NCBI GenBank assembly: GCA_022736605.1
Contig: DZDB01000001.1
Location: 1-32,061, forward strand
Direction: 5' to 3'
Origin: Sideroxydans lithotrophicus
Lineage (GTDB): Bacteria; Pseudomonadota; Gammaproteobacteria; Burkholderiales; Sulfuriferulaceae
DNA length: 32,061 nt
Shown: piece by piece, positions 16,586 through 23,774 of the stretch
How the letters are laid out: each line of letters opens with the position of its first letter
Numbering within the stretch: position 1 is the stretch's first letter
The notes under the pieces: generated by a model
Databases searched by the model: none
What the model was told of the DNA's origin: nothing
Seen by the model: only the letters and a program-made list of their open reading frames with translations
Position numbers and translations under genes: made by a program

Positions 16586-16681
16586 GTCAACTCGCAGGAA
16601 ACATTTCACGCTGACAACCTACCAGATGCAAGCAGTACAAAACATCCATCAATCGAATGAATTTTCAATCCGGATTCAGGC

Positions 16682-16698
16682 CACAAACCAGGTTTGTG
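16682..16698. promoter_or_regulatory. 17-bp perfect palindrome CACAAACC-A-GGTTTGTG
   Basis: The palindrome lies between the ppx stop and the CZB copy 2 start, about 100 bp before the latter. A shorter palindrome, AATCCGGATT, follows at 16667-16676. There is no T-run on the minus strand after it and its loop would be only one base, so it fits an operator better than a terminator. The cognate regulator is unknown. Confidence 0.4.
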
Positions 16699-16705
16699 CC
16701 CAGTT

Positions 16706-18199
16706 TCAGGGGGGGTTATTGACCATCAGCTTGACGCCTGCCTCTTTCCAGACCTGCACTTCCGCTTTCAACGCGGTGCACGTCAAAGGATTGTCGTCCA
16801 GCCAAGCGGCTGACAATGCCAGCTGATAGCCTGCACCGGCGGGGCTCAACGCAATACCCGGCAACGCCGCAGTGATGCGGCTGCGATGAAACAGCACCGC
16901 CAGGCGCAGCGCCAGCACCATCAACTGCACCTCGGGCTGGGCAATGGGCGCTTGAAATTCAGCCAGCTTGGACAAGCCACCGCGTTGCGCCCGCACCAGC
17001 AGCGCCAGCCGTATCTGATCCTTGCGCGAAAAACCCGGCATGTCGGCGTTTTCCAGAATGTACGCACCATGCTTGTGGTACCCCGAATGGGCAATCGAAA
17101 TACCGACCTCATGCAACAGCGCCGCCCAACGCAAAAATAACGACTGGTTCTCCACCGTTTCGTCGCTGTCATCCGTAATCTGTGCGTACAACTGGGTCGC
17201 CAGTCCGGCAACACGTTTCGCCTGATGCGTGTCGACATGATAGCGGCGCGTGAATTGCGCCACGGTAGCGGCGCGCATATCGCGATGGTGGAAGCGCCCG
17301 AGCAAATCGTACAGCACGCCCTCGCGTAACGCGCCATCGGCCACGGTCATCTGCTCGATGCCGAACTCGGCAAACAGCCCACTCATGATCGCCAGTCCGC
17401 CAGCTATGACCGGCTTGCGGTCGGGCTTAAGGCCAGCCAATTCGAGCCTGTCAACGCTGCCAGCGCGAATCAGCGCAATTCGAAATGCGGCCAGCCCATC
17501 TGCGCTGATGCCCGACTGTGACCAGCCATTCTGTACCAGCACATCCGACAAGGCGCGCGCCGTGCCGCTTGAACCAACGGCCTCGTGCCATTGCCCGATA
17601 TAGTCAACACGCAGGCTTTGTGCTTCGGCGCGCGCAGCCAGTTCGGCTTGTTTCATGGCGGCTTTCTCGATTCGCCCATCGCGGAAATACTGCCGGGTGT
17701 AATTGACACAGCCCAGATGCAGGCTCTCCATCAAGCGCGGCTCAACCCCGTTGCCGATGATGCATTCGGTCGAACCGCCACCGATATCGATCACCAGGCG
17801 GGATTGTTCAGTGGCTGGCAGACTATGTGCGACGCCGATATACACCAGCCGCGCTTCTTCACGCCCGGCGATGACTTCAATCGGATAACCTAACGCAGCT
17901 TCAGCCTGCGCCAAAAATTCGGCTGCATTGTTCGCCACGCGCAGCGCGCTGGTGCCGACGCAGCGCACCGCGCCTTGCGGTATTCCGCGCAGGCGCTCGC
18001 CAAACCGGCTCAGGCAATCGAGTGCACGCTGTTGCGAAGCGGCATCGAGATTTTTATCGACGCCGACACCTGCCGCCAGGCGTACTGGCTCCTTGAGCAC
18101 GTCAAGCGGATAGATCTGGTCGTCCACCACCCGCGCCACTTGTAACTTGAAGCTGTTGGAGCCGAGATCGACCGCTGCCAGTATGGAATACTCGTTCAT
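16706..18199 (-). CDS. ppx: Exopolyphosphatase (Ppx/GppA family)
   Basis: A 497-residue enzyme of the actin/hexokinase-like fold that splits terminal phosphate from polyphosphate and, in some members, from pppGpp. Domain I opens ILAAVDLGSNSFKLQVARV with the first phosphate-binding loop, followed by GTSALRVANN and the second loop VIDIGGGSTECI. The C-terminal HD-like part contains RWAALLHEVGISIAHSGYHKHGAYIL. Length matches the long (ppx-type) members. It begins three bases after the end of the SpmA/SpmB-type gene, so the two are translated from one message. Its nearness to ppk1 supports polyphosphate as the main substrate; pppGpp cannot be excluded from sequence. Confidence 0.94.
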   Translation of the reverse strand: MNEYSILAAVDLGSNSFKLQVARVVDDQIYPLDVLKEPVRLAAGVGVDKNLDAASQQRALDCLSRFGERLRGIPQGAVRCVGTSALRVANNAAEFLAQAEAALGYPIEVIAGREEARLVYIGVAHSLPATEQSRLVIDIGGGSTECIIGNGVEPRLMESLHLGCVNYTRQYFRDGRIEKAAMKQAELAARAEAQSLRVDYIGQWHEAVGSSGTARALSDVLVQNGWSQSGISADGLAAFRIALIRAGSVDRLELAGLKPDRKPVIAGGLAIMSGLFAEFGIEQMTVADGALREGVLYDLLGRFHHRDMRAATVAQFTRRYHVDTHQAKRVAGLATQLYAQITDDSDETVENQSLFLRWAALLHEVGISIAHSGYHKHGAYILENADMPGFSRKDQIRLALLVRAQRGGLSKLAEFQAPIAQPEVQLMVLALRLAVLFHRSRITAALPGIALSPAGAGYQLALSAAWLDDNPLTCTALKAEVQVWKEAGVKLMVNNPP

Positions 18200-18202
18200 T
18201 GC

Positions 18203-19432
18203 TTAACCAAAAAAGAAATACGTCACGCCAATCGCGGCAATCAGCCCACCCAGATCGGCCAGCAGGCCACACGCCACCGCATGGCGTACACGCTTGATAC
18301 CAACCGCGCCAAAATACACCGCGAGCACGTAAAAAGTGGTTTCGGTGCTGCCCTGGATCACCGACGCCAGCCGCCCGGCAAACGAGTCTGCGCCAAAAGT
18401 ATGCATGGTATCGATCATCATCGCGCGCGCACCGCTACCGGACAACGGCTTCATCAGCGCGGTCGGCAGCGCATCCACCCAGCGCGTGTCCCAGCCCATG
18501 CCCAGCACCGCGCTGCGCACCGCGTTCATCAGCAAATCCAGCGCGCCACTGGCACGGAACACGGCGATGGCCACCAGCATCGCAACAAGATACGGGATGA
18601 TCGTGACAGCGGTATGAAAACCGTCCTTGGCGCCTTCGATAAAGGCTTCATACGCATTGACGCGCTTGATCGCAGCACCGCCGATAAATAGCGTGACCAG
18701 ACCAAATAGCAGCGCGTTGCTCAATATCGACGACTGACGCAGCATCTCCGCCGCAGGCAGCTGCGCAAAATACGCGACCAGGCCGAACACGACCGCGCTG
18801 ATCGCGGCCAGGTACGCCAGCACGACTTTATCGAGCAGGTTGATCTTCTGGAAAAACGCCGTCGCCAGCAGCCCCGCCATGGTCGAGCAGTACGTTGCGA
18901 TCAGGATCGGGATAAACACGTCGGTGGGGTCTACCGCACCGGCCTGGGCGCGGTAGGTAAAAATCGTCACTGGCAGCAGCGTCACCGACGACGCATTAAT
19001 CACCAGAAACAGGATTTGCGCGTCGGATGCGGTGTCTTTTTTCGGATTGATGGTTTGCAATTCCTGCATCGCCTTGATGCCGATCGGTGTCGCGGCGTTG
19101 TCCAGGCCAAGCATGTTGGCGGCCATGTTCATGGTAATCGCGCCAAGCGCCGGGTGGTTGGACGGCACATCGGGAAACAGACGCTTGAACAGCGGGTTCA
19201 ACAGCCAGGTCAAACCCTGTAAAAACCCGGCACGCTCGCCGATGCGCATGATGCCGAGCCACAGCGCCATCACGCCGGTTAATCCAATGGCGATTTCAAA
19301 CGCGCTTTTTGATGCTTCAAACGTGGCCTTCATGATCAGCGCGAAGCTGTCGGTGTGGCCAAGGAATACTGCGTTGACGACGGCAAAACCGAACGCCACC
19401 AGAAAGAACCCGACCCAGATGGCGTTTAACAT
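18203..19432 (-). CDS. SpmA/SpmB-type fused nucleoside-recognition-domain membrane protein
   Basis: A 409-residue polytopic membrane protein with two Gate (nucleoside recognition) domains in tandem. The first (about residues 1-200) contains MNMAANMLGLDNAATPIGIKAMQELQ, characteristic of SpmA. The second (about 240-409) contains AKDGFHTAVTIIPYLVAMLVAIAVFRASGALD and SVIQGSTETTFYVLAVYFGAVG, characteristic of SpmB. In spore-formers these are two proteins needed for spore dehydration; in non-sporing proteobacteria the fused form is common and its transport substrate is unknown. The start at 19432 (MLNAIWVGFFLV) overlaps the upstream stop by one base (TGATG), indicating coupling; a frame opening at 19498 only adds overlap. 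Confidence 0.9.
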   Translation of the reverse strand: MLNAIWVGFFLVAFGFAVVNAVFLGHTDSFALIMKATFEASKSAFEIAIGLTGVMALWLGIMRIGERAGFLQGLTWLLNPLFKRLFPDVPSNHPALGAITMNMAANMLGLDNAATPIGIKAMQELQTINPKKDTASDAQILFLVINASSVTLLPVTIFTYRAQAGAVDPTDVFIPILIATYCSTMAGLLATAFFQKINLLDKVVLAYLAAISAVVFGLVAYFAQLPAAEMLRQSSILSNALLFGLVTLFIGGAAIKRVNAYEAFIEGAKDGFHTAVTIIPYLVAMLVAIAVFRASGALDLLMNAVRSAVLGMGWDTRWVDALPTALMKPLSGSGARAMMIDTMHTFGADSFAGRLASVIQGSTETTFYVLAVYFGAVGIKRVRHAVACGLLADLGGLIAAIGVTYFFFG

Positions 19433-20355
19433 CAGCCCGCCAGCGATGCAATCGTCATCAACAACAGCAGCAACAGCCAGATGCCCAGCACGCGCCACAC
19501 CAGGCTGATACTGCTATCCAGATATTGCGGCTCGGCGTGGTCACCCAAGCCCAACTCGGGGCGCTGCAACAGACCGCCTGCGTCATGAATCGGCAAACCC
19601 AGCCGTACGCCCAATGCGCCTGCGCCACTGGCAAGCAGGATACCGTTTTCACGGTCGGGCCAGTCTGCCGCCTGCGTACGCCAGCAATACATGGCGTCTT
19701 CAAAATTGCCCGCCACGGCAAAACTCAGGGCCGACAGACGCAGCGGAATCCAGTTGATGACATGAAACGCGCGCGCGGCGAATTCGCCAAACTGCCCCAC
19801 CGCTTCAATGCTGCCCCATTTGCGCCCGAGGATCGACGCCAGACGGAACAGCACCGCGCCGATCGGCCCCAGTGGTGATAACAGCACGAAACACACAATC
19901 ACACCCAGCATCTGACGGTGCGCACTTTCGAAACAGCGTTCGGCAGTCAGGCGGGCAATGTCGTCGGCGTCGAGCTGGCTGGCATCCAGCCCGCGCCAGT
20001 CCGCCAGCAGTGCGCGCGCAGCCTCAATGTCGCCCGCTTCCAGCGCGCGCGCGATGCGCTCGGTGATCTGGCTGAAATATTTGAAGCCCAGGGTCAAATA
20101 CAGCACCAGCACGCTCCAGCCCCAGGCCAGCAAGGGGCTGAGTTGATGCAGCATGAAATACACGGCGGCCACGCCGATTAAAATCGGCAGTATCGCTGCC
20201 AGCCAGGCCAGCACGCCGTGCTGGTATTGCCCCGCATTCAACTGGCGCTCGATGTATTGGGTGTAGCGGCCAAATGCCACGTAGTGCGGCAGCGGATGCC
20301 CCAACGGGTAGAAATGCTCCAGCAACAGCGCGGCAATCAGGGCAAAGAAAATCAT
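19432..20355 (-). CDS. CobD/CbiB-family (AmpE-like) membrane protein
   Basis: A 307-residue protein with about four to five hydrophobic segments: one at the N-terminus, a pair near residues 47-90, one near 150-170, and one at the C-terminus (VWRVLGIWLLLLLLMTIASL). The pattern of LEHFYPL, YLTLGFKYFSQITERIARALEAGD and ALRGLGW-type motifs belongs to the CobD/CbiB-AmpE superfamily. True CobD makes adenosylcobinamide phosphate, but the betaproteobacterial members of this group sit outside cobalamin clusters, as here, so a cobalamin role should not be assumed. It lies 12 bp after the GyrI-like gene and overlaps the next gene, forming a four-gene membrane-and-polyphosphate operon with ppx. Confidence 0.8.
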   Translation of the reverse strand: MIFFALIAALLLEHFYPLGHPLPHYVAFGRYTQYIERQLNAGQYQHGVLAWLAAILPILIGVAAVYFMLHQLSPLLAWGWSVLVLYLTLGFKYFSQITERIARALEAGDIEAARALLADWRGLDASQLDADDIARLTAERCFESAHRQMLGVIVCFVLLSPLGPIGAVLFRLASILGRKWGSIEAVGQFGEFAARAFHVINWIPLRLSALSFAVAGNFEDAMYCWRTQAADWPDRENGILLASGAGALGVRLGLPIHDAGGLLQRPELGLGDHAEPQYLDSSISLVWRVLGIWLLLLLLMTIASLAG

Positions 20356-20367
20356 CTGGACACTACG

Positions 20368-20898
20368 TCAGCGAGGAATTTCCACCGTCAGCGTGCCCAT
20401 TTTGTTGATCGCGTCGCCTGCTACATAAACCTCTACCGACGGCATGCGGATATCCTGGCCACTGGGTTTCAGATAGTCATGTAGCGCCTGATAGGCCATG
20501 CTGGGTGCCAACAGCATGCTGGCTTGCACATGCGCACTGAACACGGGTCGTGGTGGCATGTCATCAACCTGCAACGGCGGTTTGACACTCACGCCAGCCG
20601 GTAACAGATAGCCCACCCGCGCGCGCTGCTCGCGCTTTTTGGTAATACGCGGGTCGTCGTAGAGGATGGTGATCGCATTGCCGGGCATAATGCCCTGGGC
20701 ACGCAGTGCATCGGATACTTTTTGCTGCACATCCGGAATTTTGCCGAAATTGCCGATGTGTTCAATGTAAACATAGTGATAATTACCGCTGACGCCAGGT
20801 GTCACGGTAGCCGAGTTGAAGCCGCCCCACCACCAGAACACCACCAGGATGGGCAGCACGAAGGCCAGGCTGAAAGCAAGCCAGTTTTTCTTGATCAA
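20368..20898 (-). CDS. Membrane-anchored GyrI-like effector-binding-domain protein
   Basis: A 176-residue protein with an N-terminal transmembrane segment (about residues 6-24, WLAFSLAFVLPILVVFWWWGG). A GyrI-like small-molecule-binding fold follows: YHYVYIEHIGNFGKIPDVQQKVSDALRAQGI, ITILYDDP, ARVGYLLPAGV and the closing VEVYVAGDAINKMGTLTVEIPR. Such domains bind amphiphilic or cationic ligands, but no DNA-binding domain is attached and the ligand is unknown. The domain probably faces the periplasm or lies at the membrane surface. It is the first gene of the minus-strand operon leading to ppx and is divergent from the exported MBL gene at 21006. Confidence 0.8.
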   Translation of the reverse strand: MIKKNWLAFSLAFVLPILVVFWWWGGFNSATVTPGVSGNYHYVYIEHIGNFGKIPDVQQKVSDALRAQGIMPGNAITILYDDPRITKKREQRARVGYLLPAGVSVKPPLQVDDMPPRPVFSAHVQASMLLAPSMAYQALHDYLKPSGQDIRMPSVEVYVAGDAINKMGTLTVEIPR

Positions 20899-20950
20899 AA
20901 TACGTCCTTAAACAGCAGAAACACGGTGGGAAGATACCATAACGCCATGC

Positions 20951-20971
20951 CCATTGTCGCGCGTACAATGG
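20951..20971. promoter_or_regulatory. Perfect dyad CCATTGT-N7-ACAATGG between divergent genes
   Basis: A 21-bp inverted repeat with perfect 7-bp arms lies 35 bp before the start of the exported MBL gene and 53 bp before the GyrI-like gene. Its right arm overlaps a -10-like TACAAT (20964-20969), as expected if a repressor blocked that promoter. No regulator gene adjoins it. Confidence 0.45.
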
Positions 20972-21005
20972 CCGCAAAACCTCGAACAACAAGGAGATTC
21001 AGAAG

Positions 21006-21959
21006 ATGAAAGCCCTGCTCGCACTGTGTTTTGCCCTGCTGTTTATTTCGCCTTCACAGGCGGCCGACTACGCTGCGGTCAGCGTCAAGGTCACGCCGGT
21101 TAAAGTCGGCACTCATAGCTATTATGTGCAGGGGCTTTCAGGCGCAGCCTCGTCAGAAAATCAGGGCTATATGTCGAATGCCGGGTTTGTTGTCACCCCG
21201 GCTGGCGTGGTGGTGTTCGACACGCTGGGCACGCCGTCACTGGCGGCTGAACTGGTCCGGCAGATTCGCAAAATCACCCATCAGCCGATCAAGCGCGTCA
21301 TCATCAGCCATTATCACGCCGACCATTATTACGGCACCCAGGTATTCAAGGCATTGGGTGCAGAAATCTGGGCGCACAAGAATGGCCGTGGCGCGATCAA
21401 TACCGACGCTGCCGCCGCACGCCTGGCGCAGCGTAAGGAAACCCTGTTCCCGTGGGTCGATGAACACACCAAATTAATGCCCGCCGATATCTGGCTCGAT
21501 GGCGATACCGATTTCGAAATGGGCGGCGTGCATTTTGCGCTGCGCTTCGTCGGCCCGGCGCACTCCGATGAAGACATGGCGATGCTGGTGAAAGAAGACG
21601 GCGTGCTGTACGCGGGCGATCTGGTGTTTAAAGGTCGCGTGCCGTTTGTCGGCGATGCCGACAGCAAAGCCTGGCTGGCCGCGCTCGATAAACTGATTGC
21701 GCTGCAGCCACGCGTGATGGTGCCGGGGCATGGCGGCGTCTCCAACAAGCCGCTGGCCGACTTGACCCTGACGCGCGATTACCTCAATTACTTGCGCGCC
21801 AGCATGGGCAAGGCGGTCAACGACCTGGTACCGTTTGAAGAAGCCTATGCGAGCACAGACTGGTCAAAATACGCCAAATTGCCGGCATTCAAACAGGCTA
21901 ACCGCCCCAACGCCTACAATACTTACCTGCTGATGGAAAAAGAATCGCTCGACAAGTAA
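21006..21959 (+). CDS. Exported metallo-beta-lactamase-fold hydrolase, second copy
   Basis: A 317-residue protein with a signal peptide (MKALLALCFALLFISPSQAAD, cleavage after about residue 20), so probably periplasmic. The metal motif is H102-Y-H104-A-D106-H107; other ligand regions are VGPAHSDED, LYAGDLVFKG and VPGHGGVSNK. It belongs to the same SoxH / quinoprotein-relay-like branch as the protein at 4973-5923; shared features include the NQGYMSNAGFVVTPAGVVVFD block near residues 52-72. AAGGAG precedes the ATG by eight bases. It is convergent with the sigma-54 activator gene, seven bases apart. The substrate is unknown, and a sulfur- or quinoprotein-related role is inference. Confidence 0.86.
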   Translation: MKALLALCFALLFISPSQAADYAAVSVKVTPVKVGTHSYYVQGLSGAASSENQGYMSNAGFVVTPAGVVVFDTLGTPSLAAELVRQIRKITHQPIKRVIISHYHADHYYGTQVFKALGAEIWAHKNGRGAINTDAAAARLAQRKETLFPWVDEHTKLMPADIWLDGDTDFEMGGVHFALRFVGPAHSDEDMAMLVKEDGVLYAGDLVFKGRVPFVGDADSKAWLAALDKLIALQPRVMVPGHGGVSNKPLADLTLTRDYLNYLRASMGKAVNDLVPFEEAYASTDWSKYAKLPAFKQANRPNAYNTYLLMEKESLDK

Positions 21960-21966
21960 GTAACTG

Positions 21967-23259
21967 TCAGCCTTGCAGCTTGCGATAGAGCGTGCGTTCG
22001 CTGACGCCAAGTTTATCCGCCAGCGCGCGGCGGTCGCCACCGTGCTGCGCCAGCGCCCACTGCAAGTAGCGCTGCTCGGCCTGATCCAGCGGCACAATAT
22101 CCATCGGCATGGCACGTTCGCGCAGCTGAAAACCGGTGCATTCCGGGTCCAGATGTTCCGGCAGCAGCGTATCGCCGTCGGCCATGAGACTGGCGCGCTC
22201 CAGCATGTTGCGCAGTTCGCGGATGTTGCCGGGAAACTCGCAGGCGTCGAGTTGCGCCAGCGTGTCTGGATGCAGTTTCAGTTTGCGGCCGGGATTGATG
22301 CGCGTAAGCAGCGTAGCTGCCAGCAGCGGGATATCTTCGCGCCGCTCGGATAGCGCGGGCAGGTGGATCGGAAAGGTGCTGATGCGGTAATACAGGTCTT
22401 TGCGGAAGCTTTCCTGTTCGACCATTTTTTTCAGATCACGGTGAGTGGCTGACACCAGCCGGAAATCGGCGCGCAATACCTCAATGCCGCCGACGCGCCT
22501 GTAAGTGCCGGTCTCCAGCAAACGCAGCAGTTTCACCTGCAAACCCAGCGGAATATCACCCACCTCATCCAGAAACAGCGTGCCGCCGCTGGCGCTCTCA
22601 ACCAGACCCGGCTTGCGCTGGGTTGCGCCGGTAAACGCGCCCTTTTCGTAGCCAAACAACTCGCTTTCAAACAGCGTCTCCGTCACGCCAGAGCAATCCA
22701 CCGCCACGTAAGGCCCGTCGGCACGTCGACTGGCATCGTGCACGGCTTGCGCGACCAGCTCCTTGCCGGTACCCGATTCGCCCAGCAGCAGCACCGCTGC
22801 CTCGGATGGTGCAACGCGCTCAACCAGCCCGAGCATGTGATTAAACGCTGTCGAACGCCCGACCAGCCCGCGTGACGAGGGATGCGCGCTGGCATCGCGC
22901 ACGGTATGCATCATTTCGACGAAATAAATGACCTGACCATCGGCATCACGAATCGGCGTCAACTCAACATCGACGTGTTCTTCACCGCGTGGCGTCTGAT
23001 GCAAATGCAGCACCCGTTGCGGCCGTCCGCTGGCCGCAGCGTGTTTCAGCGGGCACGCCTCGCCAACCTGATCGCACGGCCGGGTGTAGTGATGTGATAC
23101 CTCATAACAATGCCGGCCAACCAGCGACTGCTCATCTCCGTATTCAGCGCGATATGCCTGATTTGCCGCGATGATGGTGTAGTTCTTGTCCATTACGATA
23201 CGCGGCTCGGGCTGGCTATCGAGATAGGACAATAATTCAGGGATATGCGGGATCGACAT
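21967..23259 (-). CDS. PAS-domain sigma-54-dependent transcriptional activator (probable cyd operon regulator)
   Basis: A 430-residue bacterial enhancer-binding protein. A PAS domain (about residues 12-120) carries cysteines C51, C62 and C69 in an HCYEV-x7-PCDQVGEACP arrangement that could hold a metal or sense redox state. The AAA+ domain has Walker A GESGTGKE (160-167), the sigma-54-contacting GAFTGA loop (207-212), the Walker B region GGTLFLDEVGDIP and the arginine-finger segment FRKDLYYRIS. A Fis-type helix-turn-helix ends the protein (RRALADKLGVSERTLYRKLQ). It is divergent from the cytochrome bd operon, whose leader holds a consensus sigma-54 promoter, so it very probably activates that operon. 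The signal is unknown; low oxygen, nitric oxide or sulfide are candidates from the genes it faces. Confidence 0.92.
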   Translation of the reverse strand: MSIPHIPELLSYLDSQPEPRIVMDKNYTIIAANQAYRAEYGDEQSLVGRHCYEVSHHYTRPCDQVGEACPLKHAAASGRPQRVLHLHQTPRGEEHVDVELTPIRDADGQVIYFVEMMHTVRDASAHPSSRGLVGRSTAFNHMLGLVERVAPSEAAVLLLGESGTGKELVAQAVHDASRRADGPYVAVDCSGVTETLFESELFGYEKGAFTGATQRKPGLVESASGGTLFLDEVGDIPLGLQVKLLRLLETGTYRRVGGIEVLRADFRLVSATHRDLKKMVEQESFRKDLYYRISTFPIHLPALSERREDIPLLAATLLTRINPGRKLKLHPDTLAQLDACEFPGNIRELRNMLERASLMADGDTLLPEHLDPECTGFQLRERAMPMDIVPLDQAEQRYLQWALAQHGGDRRALADKLGVSERTLYRKLQG

Positions 23260-23582
23260 TTCACGGCAATCAGTGTCAAAAATGGCAGTTTACCTGTTTA
23301 TTTAAAAAAATTACTGTCATTTTTTGTTTTTTCTCGATGTCGCTGTTGTACTTTGTAACGCATGGAAAGCAAGTTATCAATATAAATTTAATTTAAATTC
23401 ATATAGATAATATATTTTTTAAAATGTATTACCTACTTGGCACTGAGGTTGCTTTGCAGCATCACAATGCAGCTTTGCGACGCTATGTCACAGCTACAAA
23501 CCATGATACGGAATATCCATAATCATCCTGTGCGTATATAGTAAGCATCGACATGCTGGTAATTTTGAACAGGAGCCTTTGT
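23260..23582. promoter_or_regulatory. 323-bp regulatory region between the sigma-54 activator and the cyd operon
   Basis: No gene fits here. The left part (to about 23430) is very AT-rich compared with the rest of the window. It contains an inverted repeat, AAAAATGGCAGT (23278-23289) against ACTGTCATTTTT (23313-23324), and a short dyad TGTCA-AAAA-TGGCA (23274-23287). Both are plausible upstream activator sites about 115-165 bp before the sigma-54 promoter; a stretch of A/T between could help bending. The right part holds the promoter and a leader of roughly 120 bases. Confidence 0.6.
23438..23453 (+). promoter_or_regulatory. Consensus sigma-54 (-24/-12) promoter of the cyd operon
   Basis: TGGCAC-TGAGG-TTGCT matches the sigma-54 consensus TGGCAC-N5-TTGCW at every defined position, with GG (23439-23440) and GC (23451-23452) ten bases apart. 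Transcription would start near 23464, about 120 bases before cydP. Its orientation is toward cydP, and the divergent gene encodes a sigma-54 activator with an intact GAFTGA loop, which makes chance unlikely. Confidence 0.85.
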
Positions 23583-23768
23583 ATGCGCGACATATGGCAT
23601 CACCCCCTGAGCCGGGAGATTCTACTCATCCTGATCGTAAAAATTTCGCTGGTTTTTGCGATCTGGTGGCTATTTTTTCGCGCACCCGAAACGGCACCGC
23701 TTTCACCCGAGCAAGTGAGCCAGGCCATGTTGCAATCCAGACCCGCAGTCGATCAACACAAGGAGTAA
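23583..23768 (+). CDS. cydP: CydP-like small membrane subunit of cytochrome bd oxidase
   Basis: A 61-residue protein with one transmembrane helix (about residues 12-30, ILLILIVKISLVFAIWWLFF) and a short polar tail. Small proteins of this layout (MRD...REILLILIVKISL...WWLFF) directly upstream of cydA are annotated as CydP, a putative extra subunit of bd oxidase. The ATG at 23583 follows AGGAG closely; an in-frame ATG at 23553 has no ribosome site and adds unconserved residues. It is six bases upstream of cydA and is the first gene of the operon. The role in assembly or stability is inferred from position. Confidence 0.8.
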   Translation: MRDIWHHPLSREILLILIVKISLVFAIWWLFFRAPETAPLSPEQVSQAMLQSRPAVDQHKE

Positions 23769-23774
23769 TACCCC

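Noticed and set aside
19432..20355. Cobalamin biosynthesis (CobD) for the CobD/CbiB-family gene
   Set aside because: No other cobalamin gene is near and the group includes AmpE-like proteins, so I kept only the superfamily name.
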